Shown here: positions 18,995-27,993 of the stretch, one piece after another | Numbering within the stretch: the stretch's first letter is position 1 | Layout of the letters: every line of letters begins with the position of its first letter | Source of the DNA: Bacillota bacterium | Lineage (GTDB): Bacteria; Bacillota; Clostridia; Caldicoprobacterales; Xylanivirgaceae | DNA length: 64,000 bases | Direction: 5' to 3' | Assembly (NCBI GenBank): GCA_023621995.1 | Contig: JAMOAB010000169.1 | Span: forward strand, 1 to 64,000 | Made by a program: the position numbers and the translations under genes | The notes under the pieces: generated by a model | What the model was told of the DNA's origin: nothing | Seen by the model: the letters and a program-made list of their open reading frames with translations, nothing else | Databases searched by the model: none

Positions 18995-20416
18995 CTAATT
19001 AGCTGCAAAAAGGGAAAATATAAAGGCCGTTCCTTCTCCCTCTTTACTGTTTATCCATATATCTTGATCATGTTCTTCCAATATCTTTTTTACTATGGAC
19101 AGACCAAGACCTGTACCTCCACTCTTTGGTGAACGGGACTTGTCTACTTGATAAAATCGCTCCCATATATGAACTATTTCTTCCTTAGGTATACCTGGGC
19201 CGCTATCTTCAACTTTTATAAAAATTCTATCTTCATAATTCCATGTCTTAATCATCAAAGTTCCCTTTTCGGGATTAAATTTGATAGCATTATCTATTAA
19301 ATTGTATAACACCTGTTGAATTCTGTCCCTATCTCCCTCTACATAGTAGTATTGCTCCTGAAAATCTACTATCACATCAATACTCTTTGCAGTTATACGT
19401 TCTTCTTGAGATATAAGTACTCGCCTTATAAGTTCATTTATATCGAAAGTTATAATATTTAGAGGAAATTGTCCCGATTCTATTTGGGAAAGATCTAGTA
19501 GTTCATTTATGAGTTTGTTTAAACGTTTAGTTTCATCTAGGGCAATAGATAGATATTTGTCCGATTTATCAGGTGGAATTGTCCTATCGAGCACCCCTTG
19601 TATATAACCTCTTATAGAGGTTAGGGGAGAACGAAGTTCATGGGATACATTAGTCACAAAACTCCTTCGCATATTCTCTATATTCTCAAGGGAGTCTGCC
19701 ATTGCATTGAAATTTATTGCTAATTGTCCTATCTCATCTTTAGTGTTTATCTCCACCCTTTTTTCAAAATTTCCTTTGGCAAAGTCCCGTGAAATCTGAT
19801 TCATCTCTATCAATGGTTTAGATATATGTTTAGATGTAAAAAACAATAGCACAATGGACAGCACTGCCGAAATAGCAGCTGCCAGCCATATATTCTTATA
19901 TGTCTCCTCCGTTGTGCTCTTGATCTCTTCTACTGGGGAATGTAAGAATATACCTCCCCTTATTTTCCCATCTATTTTAAATGGCACACCCACTGTAAGA
20001 ACTGGTATTGGAAATCTCTCGTCGAATTTCCCTTCTTTTACAATGGTCTGCCCCTTTATAACCTGCATAAACTCTTTGGCTGTCAGTTGTTGTTCTTTCC
20101 ATTTTTCCATCTCTTCTGGAGAAGACGAATAGGATAGCCAAATATATCCCATCTCATCTACTATCCAAATAGTAGTATTTTTATATCTATCGGCGATCTT
20201 AAAATAATTATAGAGATGCCACTCATCCAAGAGACCCATTGCAAACATCTCTACATATGGATTTAGATCAATGGCTTCTCTCTTCAATTCCTCTGCCCTT
20301 CTTGCAAATATAAAATCTTCAAAAAAAGCAGATAACAAAATTCCTAATACAATTATTGTAACTAATATGATTACAAAATATGTTCCCACTAGACGGGAAA
20401 ATAGGGATTTAAACAT
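18995..20416 (-). CDS. Membrane sensor histidine kinase
   Basis: The 473-residue kinase has an N-terminal helix, an extracytoplasmic sensor (about 35-170), a second helix (about 172-190), a HAMP domain, a HisKA site with the phospho-His in FVTNVSHELRSPLTSIR and an HATPase domain with N (LYNLIDNAIKFN), G1 (VEDSGPGIPKEE) and G2 (GGTGLGLSIVKK) boxes. It starts immediately after the stop of its response-regulator gene (TAG-ATG), so the pair is one operon. Downstream htrA suggests an envelope-stress role; the signal is unknown. Confidence 0.93.
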   Translation of the reverse strand: MFKSLFSRLVGTYFVIILVTIIVLGILLSAFFEDFIFARRAEELKREAIDLNPYVEMFAMGLLDEWHLYNYFKIADRYKNTTIWIVDEMGYIWLSYSSSPEEMEKWKEQQLTAKEFMQVIKGQTIVKEGKFDERFPIPVLTVGVPFKIDGKIRGGIFLHSPVEEIKSTTEETYKNIWLAAAISAVLSIVLLFFTSKHISKPLIEMNQISRDFAKGNFEKRVEINTKDEIGQLAINFNAMADSLENIENMRRSFVTNVSHELRSPLTSIRGYIQGVLDRTIPPDKSDKYLSIALDETKRLNKLINELLDLSQIESGQFPLNIITFDINELIRRVLISQEERITAKSIDVIVDFQEQYYYVEGDRDRIQQVLYNLIDNAIKFNPEKGTLMIKTWNYEDRIFIKVEDSGPGIPKEEIVHIWERFYQVDKSRSPKSGGTGLGLSIVKKILEEHDQDIWINSKEGEGTAFIFSLFAAN

Positions 20417-21106
20417 CTATTTCACCTCAAATTTATATCCTACACCCCATACTGTCTTTATCTGCCAATTTTCATTTGGATCTTGAAGCTTTTCCCTAAG
20501 CCTTTTTATGTGGACATCGACCGTTCTAGAATCTCCATAATAATCAAATCCCCATACCTGTTCTAATAGTTGCTCTCTAGTAAAGACCTTATTAGGATGG
20601 GAGGCTAAAAAATATAAAAGCTCCAATTCTTTAGGAGGCAATTCAAGGATATTACCTTTATAGATCACATTATAGTTTGAAAGATTTACAGAAAGATTTG
20701 GATACTCGACTTTCTCATCAAAATCCTTCATGGGATTTGTACGTCTAAGCACCGCCTTTACCCTAGCCACTAACTCTTTAGGATCAAAAGGTTTTACTAT
20801 ATAATCATCAGCCCCCAACTCTAATCCCAAAACTTTATCAAAAGTTTCCCCTTTGGCAGTAAGCATAATTATGGGAATATCACTCGTCTTCCTCACCTCT
20901 TTACACACATCCCACCCATCCATACCAGGAAGCATTATATCTAATATCATGAGATGGGGAGGATTAGCTCTAAACGCATTTAGAGAATCTACTCCATTTA
21001 GATAACATTCTACCTTATAGCCCTCTTTTTCTAAATATAGCTGTACAAGCTCATTTATATGGGGATCGTCATCCACTACCATTATTCTTTGAACCGGTTC
21101 TAACAT
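20417..21106 (-). CDS. OmpR/PhoP-family response regulator
   Basis: The 229-residue regulator has a receiver domain (1-120) with the acidic pocket (VDDDPH), the phospho-acceptor Asp in MILDIMLPGMDGWD, switch Thr in MLTAKGE and Lys in YIVKPFDPKEL. The winged-helix DNA-binding domain (about 130-228) ends VDVHIKRLREKLQD...TVWGVGYKFEV. It works with the kinase encoded directly downstream (zero spacing). Targets are unknown, but htrA is next in the same direction. Confidence 0.94.
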   Translation of the reverse strand: MLEPVQRIMVVDDDPHINELVQLYLEKEGYKVECYLNGVDSLNAFRANPPHLMILDIMLPGMDGWDVCKEVRKTSDIPIIMLTAKGETFDKVLGLELGADDYIVKPFDPKELVARVKAVLRRTNPMKDFDEKVEYPNLSVNLSNYNVIYKGNILELPPKELELLYFLASHPNKVFTREQLLEQVWGFDYYGDSRTVDVHIKRLREKLQDPNENWQIKTVWGVGYKFEVK

Positions 21107-21322
21107 ATCTTCTCGTCTTCCTTTCCATCATACTCACTAACTATATCCATTATACTAGTATTCCTTCAATATTAAAAGTGTAACAATTATGTTTGCATAT
21201 ATAAAAATGATATAAAAGTACTATGAAATAATCGGTTTATAAAGAGGATTTTTGTCTGTTAATGTAGAATTATTTTATTATTGGATATTCTATCCGAACC
21301 TTTTTATCTGTAAAAAAACAAA

Positions 21323-21348
21323 TTTGCAAATGCTGAATAGCATGCAAA
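21323..21348. promoter_or_regulatory. Inverted repeat upstream of the chemotaxis receptor
   Basis: TTTGCA-(AA)-TGCT and AGCATGCAAA pair around a GAAT loop (10-bp stem with a 2-base bulge), in the divergent space between the response regulator and receptor genes and about 56 bases before the receptor ATG. It may be an operator or an RNA hairpin. No T-run follows. Confidence 0.35.
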
Positions 21349-21403
21349 ACAGCACATATCGGGACAGGTAATATCAAACAAAATAAAGTAAGGGGATGAC
21401 ATA

Positions 21404-23545
21404 ATGGCAAAAAACAATAGCAAAGATTCAAAATCTATTACTCAAAACCTCAAACAGAGTAAATTTTCAGGAATTGGCTTTAAACTAATTCTTGCTTTCA
21501 TAGTGATGTGTATACCTATATCTGTATTAGGGTATATATCTCAACAAAAAGCCTCTGTTGCACTGAGGGAAACGGCAATAAATTCTACAGTCCAAACAAT
21601 GGAACAATCTTCTAAATATTTAAATCTTGTATTTGGTACCGTTGTAGATACCTCTATGCAGATAATTAGCAATAAGACAGTACAAGAATATGCCCAATCC
21701 TTGAACAGAGATATAGGTACATATGACAGGGTGAAACTACACCAAGATACTGAACAGTTTTTAAAGACCTATACCTATTCAAATCAATTTATAGAAAGTG
21801 TTTCCATACTTATGAAAGATGGACAGTCACTTAATATCTCATCTGCCATCTCTGATGCAGATTTTGACAGTTTAAAAGAAACAGAGTGGTTTACTAAAGC
21901 AATTGAAGCAGGTGGTCAACCCATATGGGTTGGATGGCATAGAGAACTCGATGAATTAAGTAGTAGTTATTCAAGTAAGTATTCTATGTCCTGCTTGAGG
22001 TTGCTCAAAAATATGAATACAGGACAAGCAGTGGGACTTATAATAATAGACGTAAAGAGCGAACCTATTGAAACTCTTATGTCAGGTATCGATTTGGACA
22101 ACTCTGAAGAAATACACCTTCTAAGCTCTGATGGGAGAGATATCTCTTCACTTCATTTTAAACATGAAGAAGGAGAAGAGCCCATGTCTCAAGAAGATAT
22201 CGAAGAATCAACTATAGACTTTATAGACCAAGACTTCATAGCTGATATAATGGAATCTGAAGAAGATAAAGGGTATTCAGACGTATCATATAATAAAGAA
22301 AAACATTTAATGGTATATAATAAATTAGAACAAAGTGGCTACACTCTAATAGGACTCATTCCCACATCCGAACTGTTATCAGCTGCTAACTCAATAAGAA
22401 AGACTACCATAGGACTGATGATAGGATCTATAATAATTGCCATTGCTCTAGGTGCATATATAGCCCTAGGTATGAGCTCAGCCATAGGAGAAATAGTAAA
22501 GGCTGCCAACACAGCGGCCCAAGGAGATCTTACAGTTATACCTTATTCCAAACGAAAAGACGAGCTTGGCATACTTACTTACAACATAGCTGACATGATA
22601 ACAAATGTCCGTCAGCTTGTAGAAGAATCAGCACAGATTGCGAGTACAGTATCGGAATCGGCAACTACAGTCGCAGCCACTGCTGAAGAAGTATCAGCAT
22701 CATCAAATGAGATAACAATTGCAATACAAGAAATTGCCCGTGGAGCTGGAGATCAAGCACACGATGTAGAGCAAGGTGTTGGAAAAATACAATTTTTAGC
22801 AGAAGAAATAAATAAAGTATCAGAAAATGTAGACACAATACATGGAATATCTAAAAGATCTACGGACATTACACAAAAAGGTATACAGTCTATAGATAAT
22901 CTCAGCCGCTGTGCCGAAGAGACAACAGCTATTGCAGAGCTTATGCTAAATGACATGCAAGCTCTAAGTGAAGAATCCCGATCCATAGGCAAAATAATAA
23001 ATGTAATAGATGGAATAGCCGATCAAACAAATCTCTTAGCTCTAAATGCTGCTATAGAAGCTGCACGAGCTGGCGAAGCTGGTAAGGGCTTTGCAGTAGT
23101 TGCCAGCGAAGTTAAAAAGTTGGCCGAACAATCTATGGAGGCTACAGAAGAGATAGCCAAGATATTAAATGCCACCCTTAAAAAGACAGAAGAATCGTTA
23201 AGACAAGCACAAGCTGCAGACGAAATAATTAGAACACAGAACGAAGCAGTAGATGAAACAGTTGCCAGCTTTAATGAGATAGCTGCCGCTATGGAAGAAC
23301 TTGCCCATCATCTTGATATGATATCTCATGGTATCATCGAAATGGACCAATATAAAGATGAAGTTGTCTCAGCTATGCATGGTATATCTGCTGTGTCAGA
23401 AGAGTCTGCGGCATCGTCTGAAGAAGTTACAGCTTCAACTGAGGAACAGTTAGCCAGCATAGAAGAACTTGCTGCATATGCACAAGATTTAAATGCCGCT
23501 TCAGATCAATTATATAGGGCGATAAACAAATTCAAAATAGATTGA
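21404..23545 (+). CDS. Methyl-accepting chemotaxis receptor
   Basis: The 713-residue receptor has an N-terminal helix (about 28-47), a large extracellular double-Cache-like sensor (about 50-325, with [15 protein letters not shown] and WVGWHREL), a second helix (about 333-356), a HAMP segment and a long cytoplasmic coiled coil. The conserved hairpin tip is [20 protein letters not shown] near residue 540, with Glu/Gln methylation pairs nearby. It signals to CheA/CheW, not encoded here. The substrate is unknown. It is an isolated plus-strand gene with GGGGATGA before the ATG and a strong terminator after it. Confidence 0.94.
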   Translation: MAKNNSKDSKSITQNLKQSKFSGIGFKLILAFIVMCIPISVLGYISQQKASVALRETAINSTVQTMEQSSKYLNLVFGTVVDTSMQIISNKTVQEYAQSLNRDIGTYDRVKLHQDTEQFLKTYTYSNQFIESVSILMKDGQSLNISSAISDADFDSLKETEWFTKAIEAGGQPIWVGWHRELDELSSSYSSKYSMSCLRLLKNMNTGQAVGLIIIDVKSEPIETLMSGIDLDNSEEIHLLSSDGRDISSLHFKHEEGEEPMSQEDIEESTIDFIDQDFIADIMESEEDKGYSDVSYNKEKHLMVYNKLEQSGYTLIGLIPTSELLSAANSIRKTTIGLMIGSIIIAIALGAYIALGMSSAIGEIVKAANTAAQGDLTVIPYSKRKDELGILTYNIADMITNVRQLVEESAQIASTVSESATTVAATAEEVSASSNEITIAIQEIARGAGDQAHDVEQGVGKIQFLAEEINKVSENVDTIHGISKRSTDITQKGIQSIDNLSRCAEETTAIAELMLNDMQALSEESRSIGKIINVIDGIADQTNLLALNAAIEAARAGEAGKGFAVVASEVKKLAEQSMEATEEIAKILNATLKKTEESLRQAQAADEIIRTQNEAVDETVASFNEIAAAMEELAHHLDMISHGIIEMDQYKDEVVSAMHGISAVSEESAASSEEVTASTEEQLASIEELAAYAQDLNAASDQLYRAINKFKID

Positions 23546-23548
23546 TAT

Positions 23549-23583
23549 AAAAAAGGACGGTTAGTTCTAACCGTCCTTTTTTA
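23549..23583. terminator. Bidirectional terminator between convergent genes
   Basis: AAAAGGACGGTTAG-TT-CTAACCGTCCTTTT: a perfect 14-bp arm on each side of the centre. It terminates the receptor gene and also contains the last codons and stop of the minus gene at 23567. Confidence 0.9.
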
Positions 23584-24022
23584 TATCCAATGATCCAAGA
23601 GTAGCCATAATAGGTGCTACTAAAATAAATGTCCTAAGTATTATACTAATTATTTTAATAATTTCCCCAACTGCTCCTTCGAATTTAAGTTTAACAATAA
23701 GGTAATATAGCAAAAACCCTGGCATTTGTCCTATCAGTCCCATGGTGAGTCCCTTAAAAAAGTTAGGTCTTTTAAGCCTTAGTCCAAACACTCTGCCATA
23801 TTGAAACCATATTACAAAATAGGGTATACCTATAAGGAGCATTAAGAGCCAAACTGGAAGGGGAATCGGTATACCAAAGCTACGTATCCTATCTACTAAC
23901 CATAAGAGGGCATAACTAAATATACCTCCTACAGTTAACATTCCCATATTAAAAAGTGCAAGACGTCCCCCTTCAATTAAAATATTATCTGTCTTAGGAA
24001 AATATTTAGTTAATTTAACCAT
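23567..24022 (-). CDS. Small integral membrane protein of unknown function
   Basis: The 151-residue protein has about four membrane helices (around 22-45, 55-75, 88-108 and 122-142). No family was recognised. It lies only four bases after xylB and would be translated from the same transcript, so it may be a distal operon member of the U32-mutS2-xylB run. Its end overlaps the bidirectional terminator. GAGGT lies upstream of the ATG within the xylB stop region. Confidence 0.7.
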   Translation of the reverse strand: MVKLTKYFPKTDNILIEGGRLALFNMGMLTVGGIFSYALLWLVDRIRSFGIPIPLPVWLLMLLIGIPYFVIWFQYGRVFGLRLKRPNFFKGLTMGLIGQMPGFLLYYLIVKLKFEGAVGEIIKIISIILRTFILVAPIMATLGSLDIKKDG

Positions 24023-24025
24023 AGG

Positions 24026-25576
24026 CTATACCTCTATATTGTTAAGATCTTTTTGTATATAGAACACATCTTGAAAAATCTCTTCCAAAGCTTTATATAA
24101 CTGCCTATATATAATATAATATTTATTATACACTAAAGTATTATGCTCTATTGGATAAGACCTATCTACTTTCTCTATTGTGGCTGTACAGGCTTCATTC
24201 ACATTACTATATATGCCTGCTCCTACTCCTGCAAGAAGTGCAGCACCCAAAGCTGGCCCTTCACTAGAACTTATAGTGGTTATGGGAGTGTTAAATACAT
24301 CTGCTTGCATCTGTCTCCAAAGATCACTCCTACTACCACCGCCAGATGCACGAATGTCTTGTATTGGAACATCCATTTCCTTGATTATCTCTAGGCAATC
24401 CTTAAGGCTATATACCACTCCCTCCATAACCGAACGTATCATATGGGAGCGATTATGCTTAGCAGTAAGTCCAAAGAATACACCTCTAGCATATGGGTCT
24501 AGATGTGGAGTTCTCTCTCCCATCAAATATGGAAGGTATATGAGACCTTGACTTCCAGGCTCTGCTTGTTCTGCCTCCTTTGTCATGAGATCATATGGAT
24601 CAACATGTATAAACTTTGATAGTTCTTGTTCCATACCTCCAAAATTGTCCCTCATCCATTGTAAAGATAGCCCTGCACTTTGGGTCACACCCATGACATG
24701 CCATGCTCCAGGAATAGCATGGCAAAACGTGTGAACTCTTCCCTTAGGATCTATACTTACCTTATCCATATGGGCAAATATGACCCCCGATGTACCTATT
24801 GTAGATGATATTATACCTGATTTCACAACACCGTTGCCCACAGCACCAGCAGCCTGATCACCAGCCCCACCTACTACAGGTGTATCCATCTTAAGTCCGG
24901 TAATTTGGGCTGCTGTATGACTCACTTTACCACTTACCACAGGTGATTCATACACCTCTGGCATCCATTCTCCAGGTATTTCTAGCCTATCGAGTATCTT
25001 ATCACTCCATCTACGATTTGGTACATCTAAAAATTGGGTGCCACTTGCATCTGATACGTCTGTAGCACATTCACCAGTCAATTTAAGCCTTATATAATCC
25101 TTAGGAAGGAGTATCTTATATATTCTGTCATATATATGAGGTTGATTATTTTTAACCCACATTACTTTAGATGCAGTAAAATTTGTGAGGGCAGGGTTGG
25201 CAGTAATATCTATAAGCTGATCCCTTCCAACTATATTTGTTATCTCTTCACATTCCTTTTGTGTTCGCTGATCACACCATATTATGGCTGGACGTAGTAC
25301 ATTTAAATCCTTATCTAAAAGTACCATACCATGCATTTGCCCCGTAAGTCCAATTCCCTTTATTTGATGACTATTTATGTTGGTCTTATCTAGCACTTGT
25401 TGTATTGTATTAACAGTGGCCTGCCACCAATCTTCAGGATCTTGTTCAGCCCAACCCATATGTGGCTGATATAAGGGATATCTCCCTATAGCACTGGCAA
25501 TAGTATTTCCCTTAATATCAAAGAGAACAGTTTTAGCAGCTGAAGTGCCAATATCAATTCCCAATATATATTCCAT
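24026..25576 (-). CDS. xylB: Xylulokinase (FGGY family)
   Basis: The 516-residue sugar kinase starts MEYILGIDIGTSAAKTVLFD (phosphate-1 loop) and contains GLTGQMHGMVLLD and the C-terminal ASGGGSRSDLWRQMQADVFN (adenosine and substrate motifs) typical of XylB. It phosphorylates D-xylulose into the pentose phosphate pathway. The ATG at 25576 with GGAGAG upstream is preferred over a GTG nine bases earlier, which almost touches the ribosome site. No xylA is nearby; the gene follows mutS2 by 25 bases, an unusual position. A related pentulose kinase activity cannot be excluded. Confidence 0.88.
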   Translation of the reverse strand: MEYILGIDIGTSAAKTVLFDIKGNTIASAIGRYPLYQPHMGWAEQDPEDWWQATVNTIQQVLDKTNINSHQIKGIGLTGQMHGMVLLDKDLNVLRPAIIWCDQRTQKECEEITNIVGRDQLIDITANPALTNFTASKVMWVKNNQPHIYDRIYKILLPKDYIRLKLTGECATDVSDASGTQFLDVPNRRWSDKILDRLEIPGEWMPEVYESPVVSGKVSHTAAQITGLKMDTPVVGGAGDQAAGAVGNGVVKSGIISSTIGTSGVIFAHMDKVSIDPKGRVHTFCHAIPGAWHVMGVTQSAGLSLQWMRDNFGGMEQELSKFIHVDPYDLMTKEAEQAEPGSQGLIYLPYLMGERTPHLDPYARGVFFGLTAKHNRSHMIRSVMEGVVYSLKDCLEIIKEMDVPIQDIRASGGGSRSDLWRQMQADVFNTPITTISSSEGPALGAALLAGVGAGIYSNVNEACTATIEKVDRSYPIEHNTLVYNKYYIIYRQLYKALEEIFQDVFYIQKDLNNIEV

Positions 25577-25601
25577 GTTCCACACTCTCCTGTCTTAATC
25601 T

Positions 25602-27977
25602 TCATTTTAAACTCACTACTGTGACACCTGTCTCACCTTCGCCATATTTCCCCAACCTAAATGTCTTTACATGTGGATGGGTCTGTAGATGATCTTGTAT
25701 TCTATTTCGCAGTATACCAGTACCTTTACCATGAATTATTGTCACTTCTCCTAGACCTAATAAGAATGCATCATCTAAAAATCTATCTACTTCTATTATT
25801 GCCTCCTCTGCTCCATATCCCCGAACATCCACTTCGGTATTTACTTTCCTGTCTCTTATTGATATATTCTTTCCATAGGTGTGTACTCTATTAATTTCTT
25901 CTTTTTCTGTTTCTGTCTTTCGTAAATTAGATATATTCACTGTTACCTTCATTATACCTACCTGCACTTGTAACTCCCCAACGTCATCAGGCAATGTCAA
26001 GACTTGTCCCTTTTTATCTAGATTGGTTATATATACTGTCTCACCAAGTTTTAAATCTTTAGGAGGATCTATCAGACCTCTTGCCCCTTCACGTGCTAAC
26101 GCTGTCTGTTCCTCTAAAGTGTCTAGCTTGTCTTTAAGTTGTCTTCGTGCATCTTCTGCTGCTCTCCTATCGTCCTTTTCATATGCTGTATTAGATAGCC
26201 TATTTAGTCTTTGAATTATCTTATCAGCCTCATCTTTCGCATTTTTGACAATGCCCATTGCCTCTTCCCGTGCTTTTTGCATTATATCTTGTTTGCTTTC
26301 TAGTAGCTCCTCCTTCTGTAACTCTAATTCCTCTCTCAGCCTTTTGACCTCTTCATATTCCTTCTCTGCCTCCTTACGGCTTTTCTCCATGGATATTCGA
26401 TCCTCTTCCACCGAACGTATAACATCTTCAAATCGTATATCTTCTTGGGTTAAAAATTCCTTAGCCCTATTTATGAATGAATTTGGTAAGCCTAATCTAC
26501 TAGATATTTCAAATGCATTACTCTTGCCTGGCATACCAATCAACAGCTTAAAAGTAGGACGTAATGTCTCCACGTCGAATTCCATAGATGCATTTTCCAT
26601 ACCTGGTTGTGTCATGGCAAATACCTTAAGTTCGCTATAATGGGTCGTTGCAACTGTCTTGATATTATTTTTATTTAAGTAATCTAATATACTCATGGCA
26701 AGGGCTGCTCCCTCTGTTGGATCGGTACCAGCACCCAGTTCATCAAATAAAGTCAAAGAACCTGCCCCAGCCCTATCTAATATTTTAACAATATTAGTCA
26801 TATGTGAAGAAAAGGTACTCAAGTTTTGCTCTATACTCTGCTCATCTCCAATATCGGCAAATACAGAAGAAAAAACGCCCATCTCAGTTCCATAGCCTGC
26901 AGGAAGATGAAGGCCTGATTGGGCCATAAGAACAAATAATCCTATAGTCTTTAATGTAACAGTTTTACCTCCCGTATTTGGACCTGTTATAACCAATGCG
27001 TTGAAATCATACCCAAGCTCAACTGTTATGGGTACTACTTTATCTTCTTGTATTAGGGGATGACGACCATTTATTATTTTAAGTTTATCGCCATCTACTA
27101 GCTTAGGACACACAGCCCTTTGAGCAAGACTTAGTTTCCCCTTTGCAAATATAAAATCAAGCTTAGCTAAAAGGCCCATATTGGCTAATATATCGTCAGC
27201 TACGGCTACTACTTTATTAGTTAGATCTGCAAGTATTCGTTCTATCTCCTTCTCCTCATCCAGGATAAGTTCCCTAATTACGTTGTTAGCTTCAACTATT
27301 GCCATGGGCTCTATGAACAAAGTAGCCCCACTTGAAGACTGATCGTGGATCAATCCTGGTACACTGGATCTACTTGTCTGCTTTACAGGAATAACATACC
27401 TATCATTTCTTATAGTGACTATAGGTTCTTGTAAATGTCTCTGATATTGGGGGGATTGGATCATGCTATCTAATTTATTTCTTATACTCACATGTGCCCT
27501 ATTTATACGCTTACGTATATTGGCCAGCTCAGAGCTTGCATTGTCTGAAATTGTATCCTCGTCTTCTATACATCTGTATATCTCACTATACAACCATTTA
27601 TTAGGTTTAAGGCTTGACGCAATGCTTGGTATGACCTGGGCCTCTCCCTCAAACTCTGATATTACAGTCTTTACCCTATTAGCAGTTTTTAGAAGTTTGG
27701 CTATATCTAAAAGCTCTTTAGGACTCAATATTGCCCCTATGTCCGCCCTATTTATATGGTTTGAAACATCAGGAAATGTATCCATAACAGCTTTTTCTGA
27801 CTGGGCAATAATCATCTCCGCTTCATTGGTCTGTACTAGCATATTCTCTATCTCATCCTTGTTAGACGATGGTCGCAATTCCTTTGCCATCGCTTTTCCC
27901 AGCGGTGACAGAGAATAATCTGCTAGCATAGATATAATCTTATCATATTCAAGTACCTTAAGTGCTCTATCGTCCAT
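25602..27977 (-). CDS. mutS2: Endonuclease/ATPase MutS2
   Basis: The 791-residue protein lacks the mismatch-binding N-terminus of MutS and begins with the MutS2 core (DDRALKVLEYDKIISML). The ABC ATPase has Walker A GPNTGGKT near 334, the signature and Walker B (TLFDELGAGTDPTEG), then a coiled coil and a C-terminal Smr nuclease domain with VDVRGYGAEEAI and IIHGKGTGILR. It acts on branched DNA and on collided ribosomes. ATG at 27977 is chosen with GGAGG directly upstream; an earlier GTG (28004) would overlap the U32 gene. It lies 16 bases after that gene. Confidence 0.94.
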   Translation of the reverse strand: MDDRALKVLEYDKIISMLADYSLSPLGKAMAKELRPSSNKDEIENMLVQTNEAEMIIAQSEKAVMDTFPDVSNHINRADIGAILSPKELLDIAKLLKTANRVKTVISEFEGEAQVIPSIASSLKPNKWLYSEIYRCIEDEDTISDNASSELANIRKRINRAHVSIRNKLDSMIQSPQYQRHLQEPIVTIRNDRYVIPVKQTSRSSVPGLIHDQSSSGATLFIEPMAIVEANNVIRELILDEEKEIERILADLTNKVVAVADDILANMGLLAKLDFIFAKGKLSLAQRAVCPKLVDGDKLKIINGRHPLIQEDKVVPITVELGYDFNALVITGPNTGGKTVTLKTIGLFVLMAQSGLHLPAGYGTEMGVFSSVFADIGDEQSIEQNLSTFSSHMTNIVKILDRAGAGSLTLFDELGAGTDPTEGAALAMSILDYLNKNNIKTVATTHYSELKVFAMTQPGMENASMEFDVETLRPTFKLLIGMPGKSNAFEISSRLGLPNSFINRAKEFLTQEDIRFEDVIRSVEEDRISMEKSRKEAEKEYEEVKRLREELELQKEELLESKQDIMQKAREEAMGIVKNAKDEADKIIQRLNRLSNTAYEKDDRRAAEDARRQLKDKLDTLEEQTALAREGARGLIDPPKDLKLGETVYITNLDKKGQVLTLPDDVGELQVQVGIMKVTVNISNLRKTETEKEEINRVHTYGKNISIRDRKVNTEVDVRGYGAEEAIIEVDRFLDDAFLLGLGEVTIIHGKGTGILRNRIQDHLQTHPHVKTFRLGKYGEGETGVTVVSLK

Positions 27978-27993
27978 TTTTCCTCCCTCTTTT

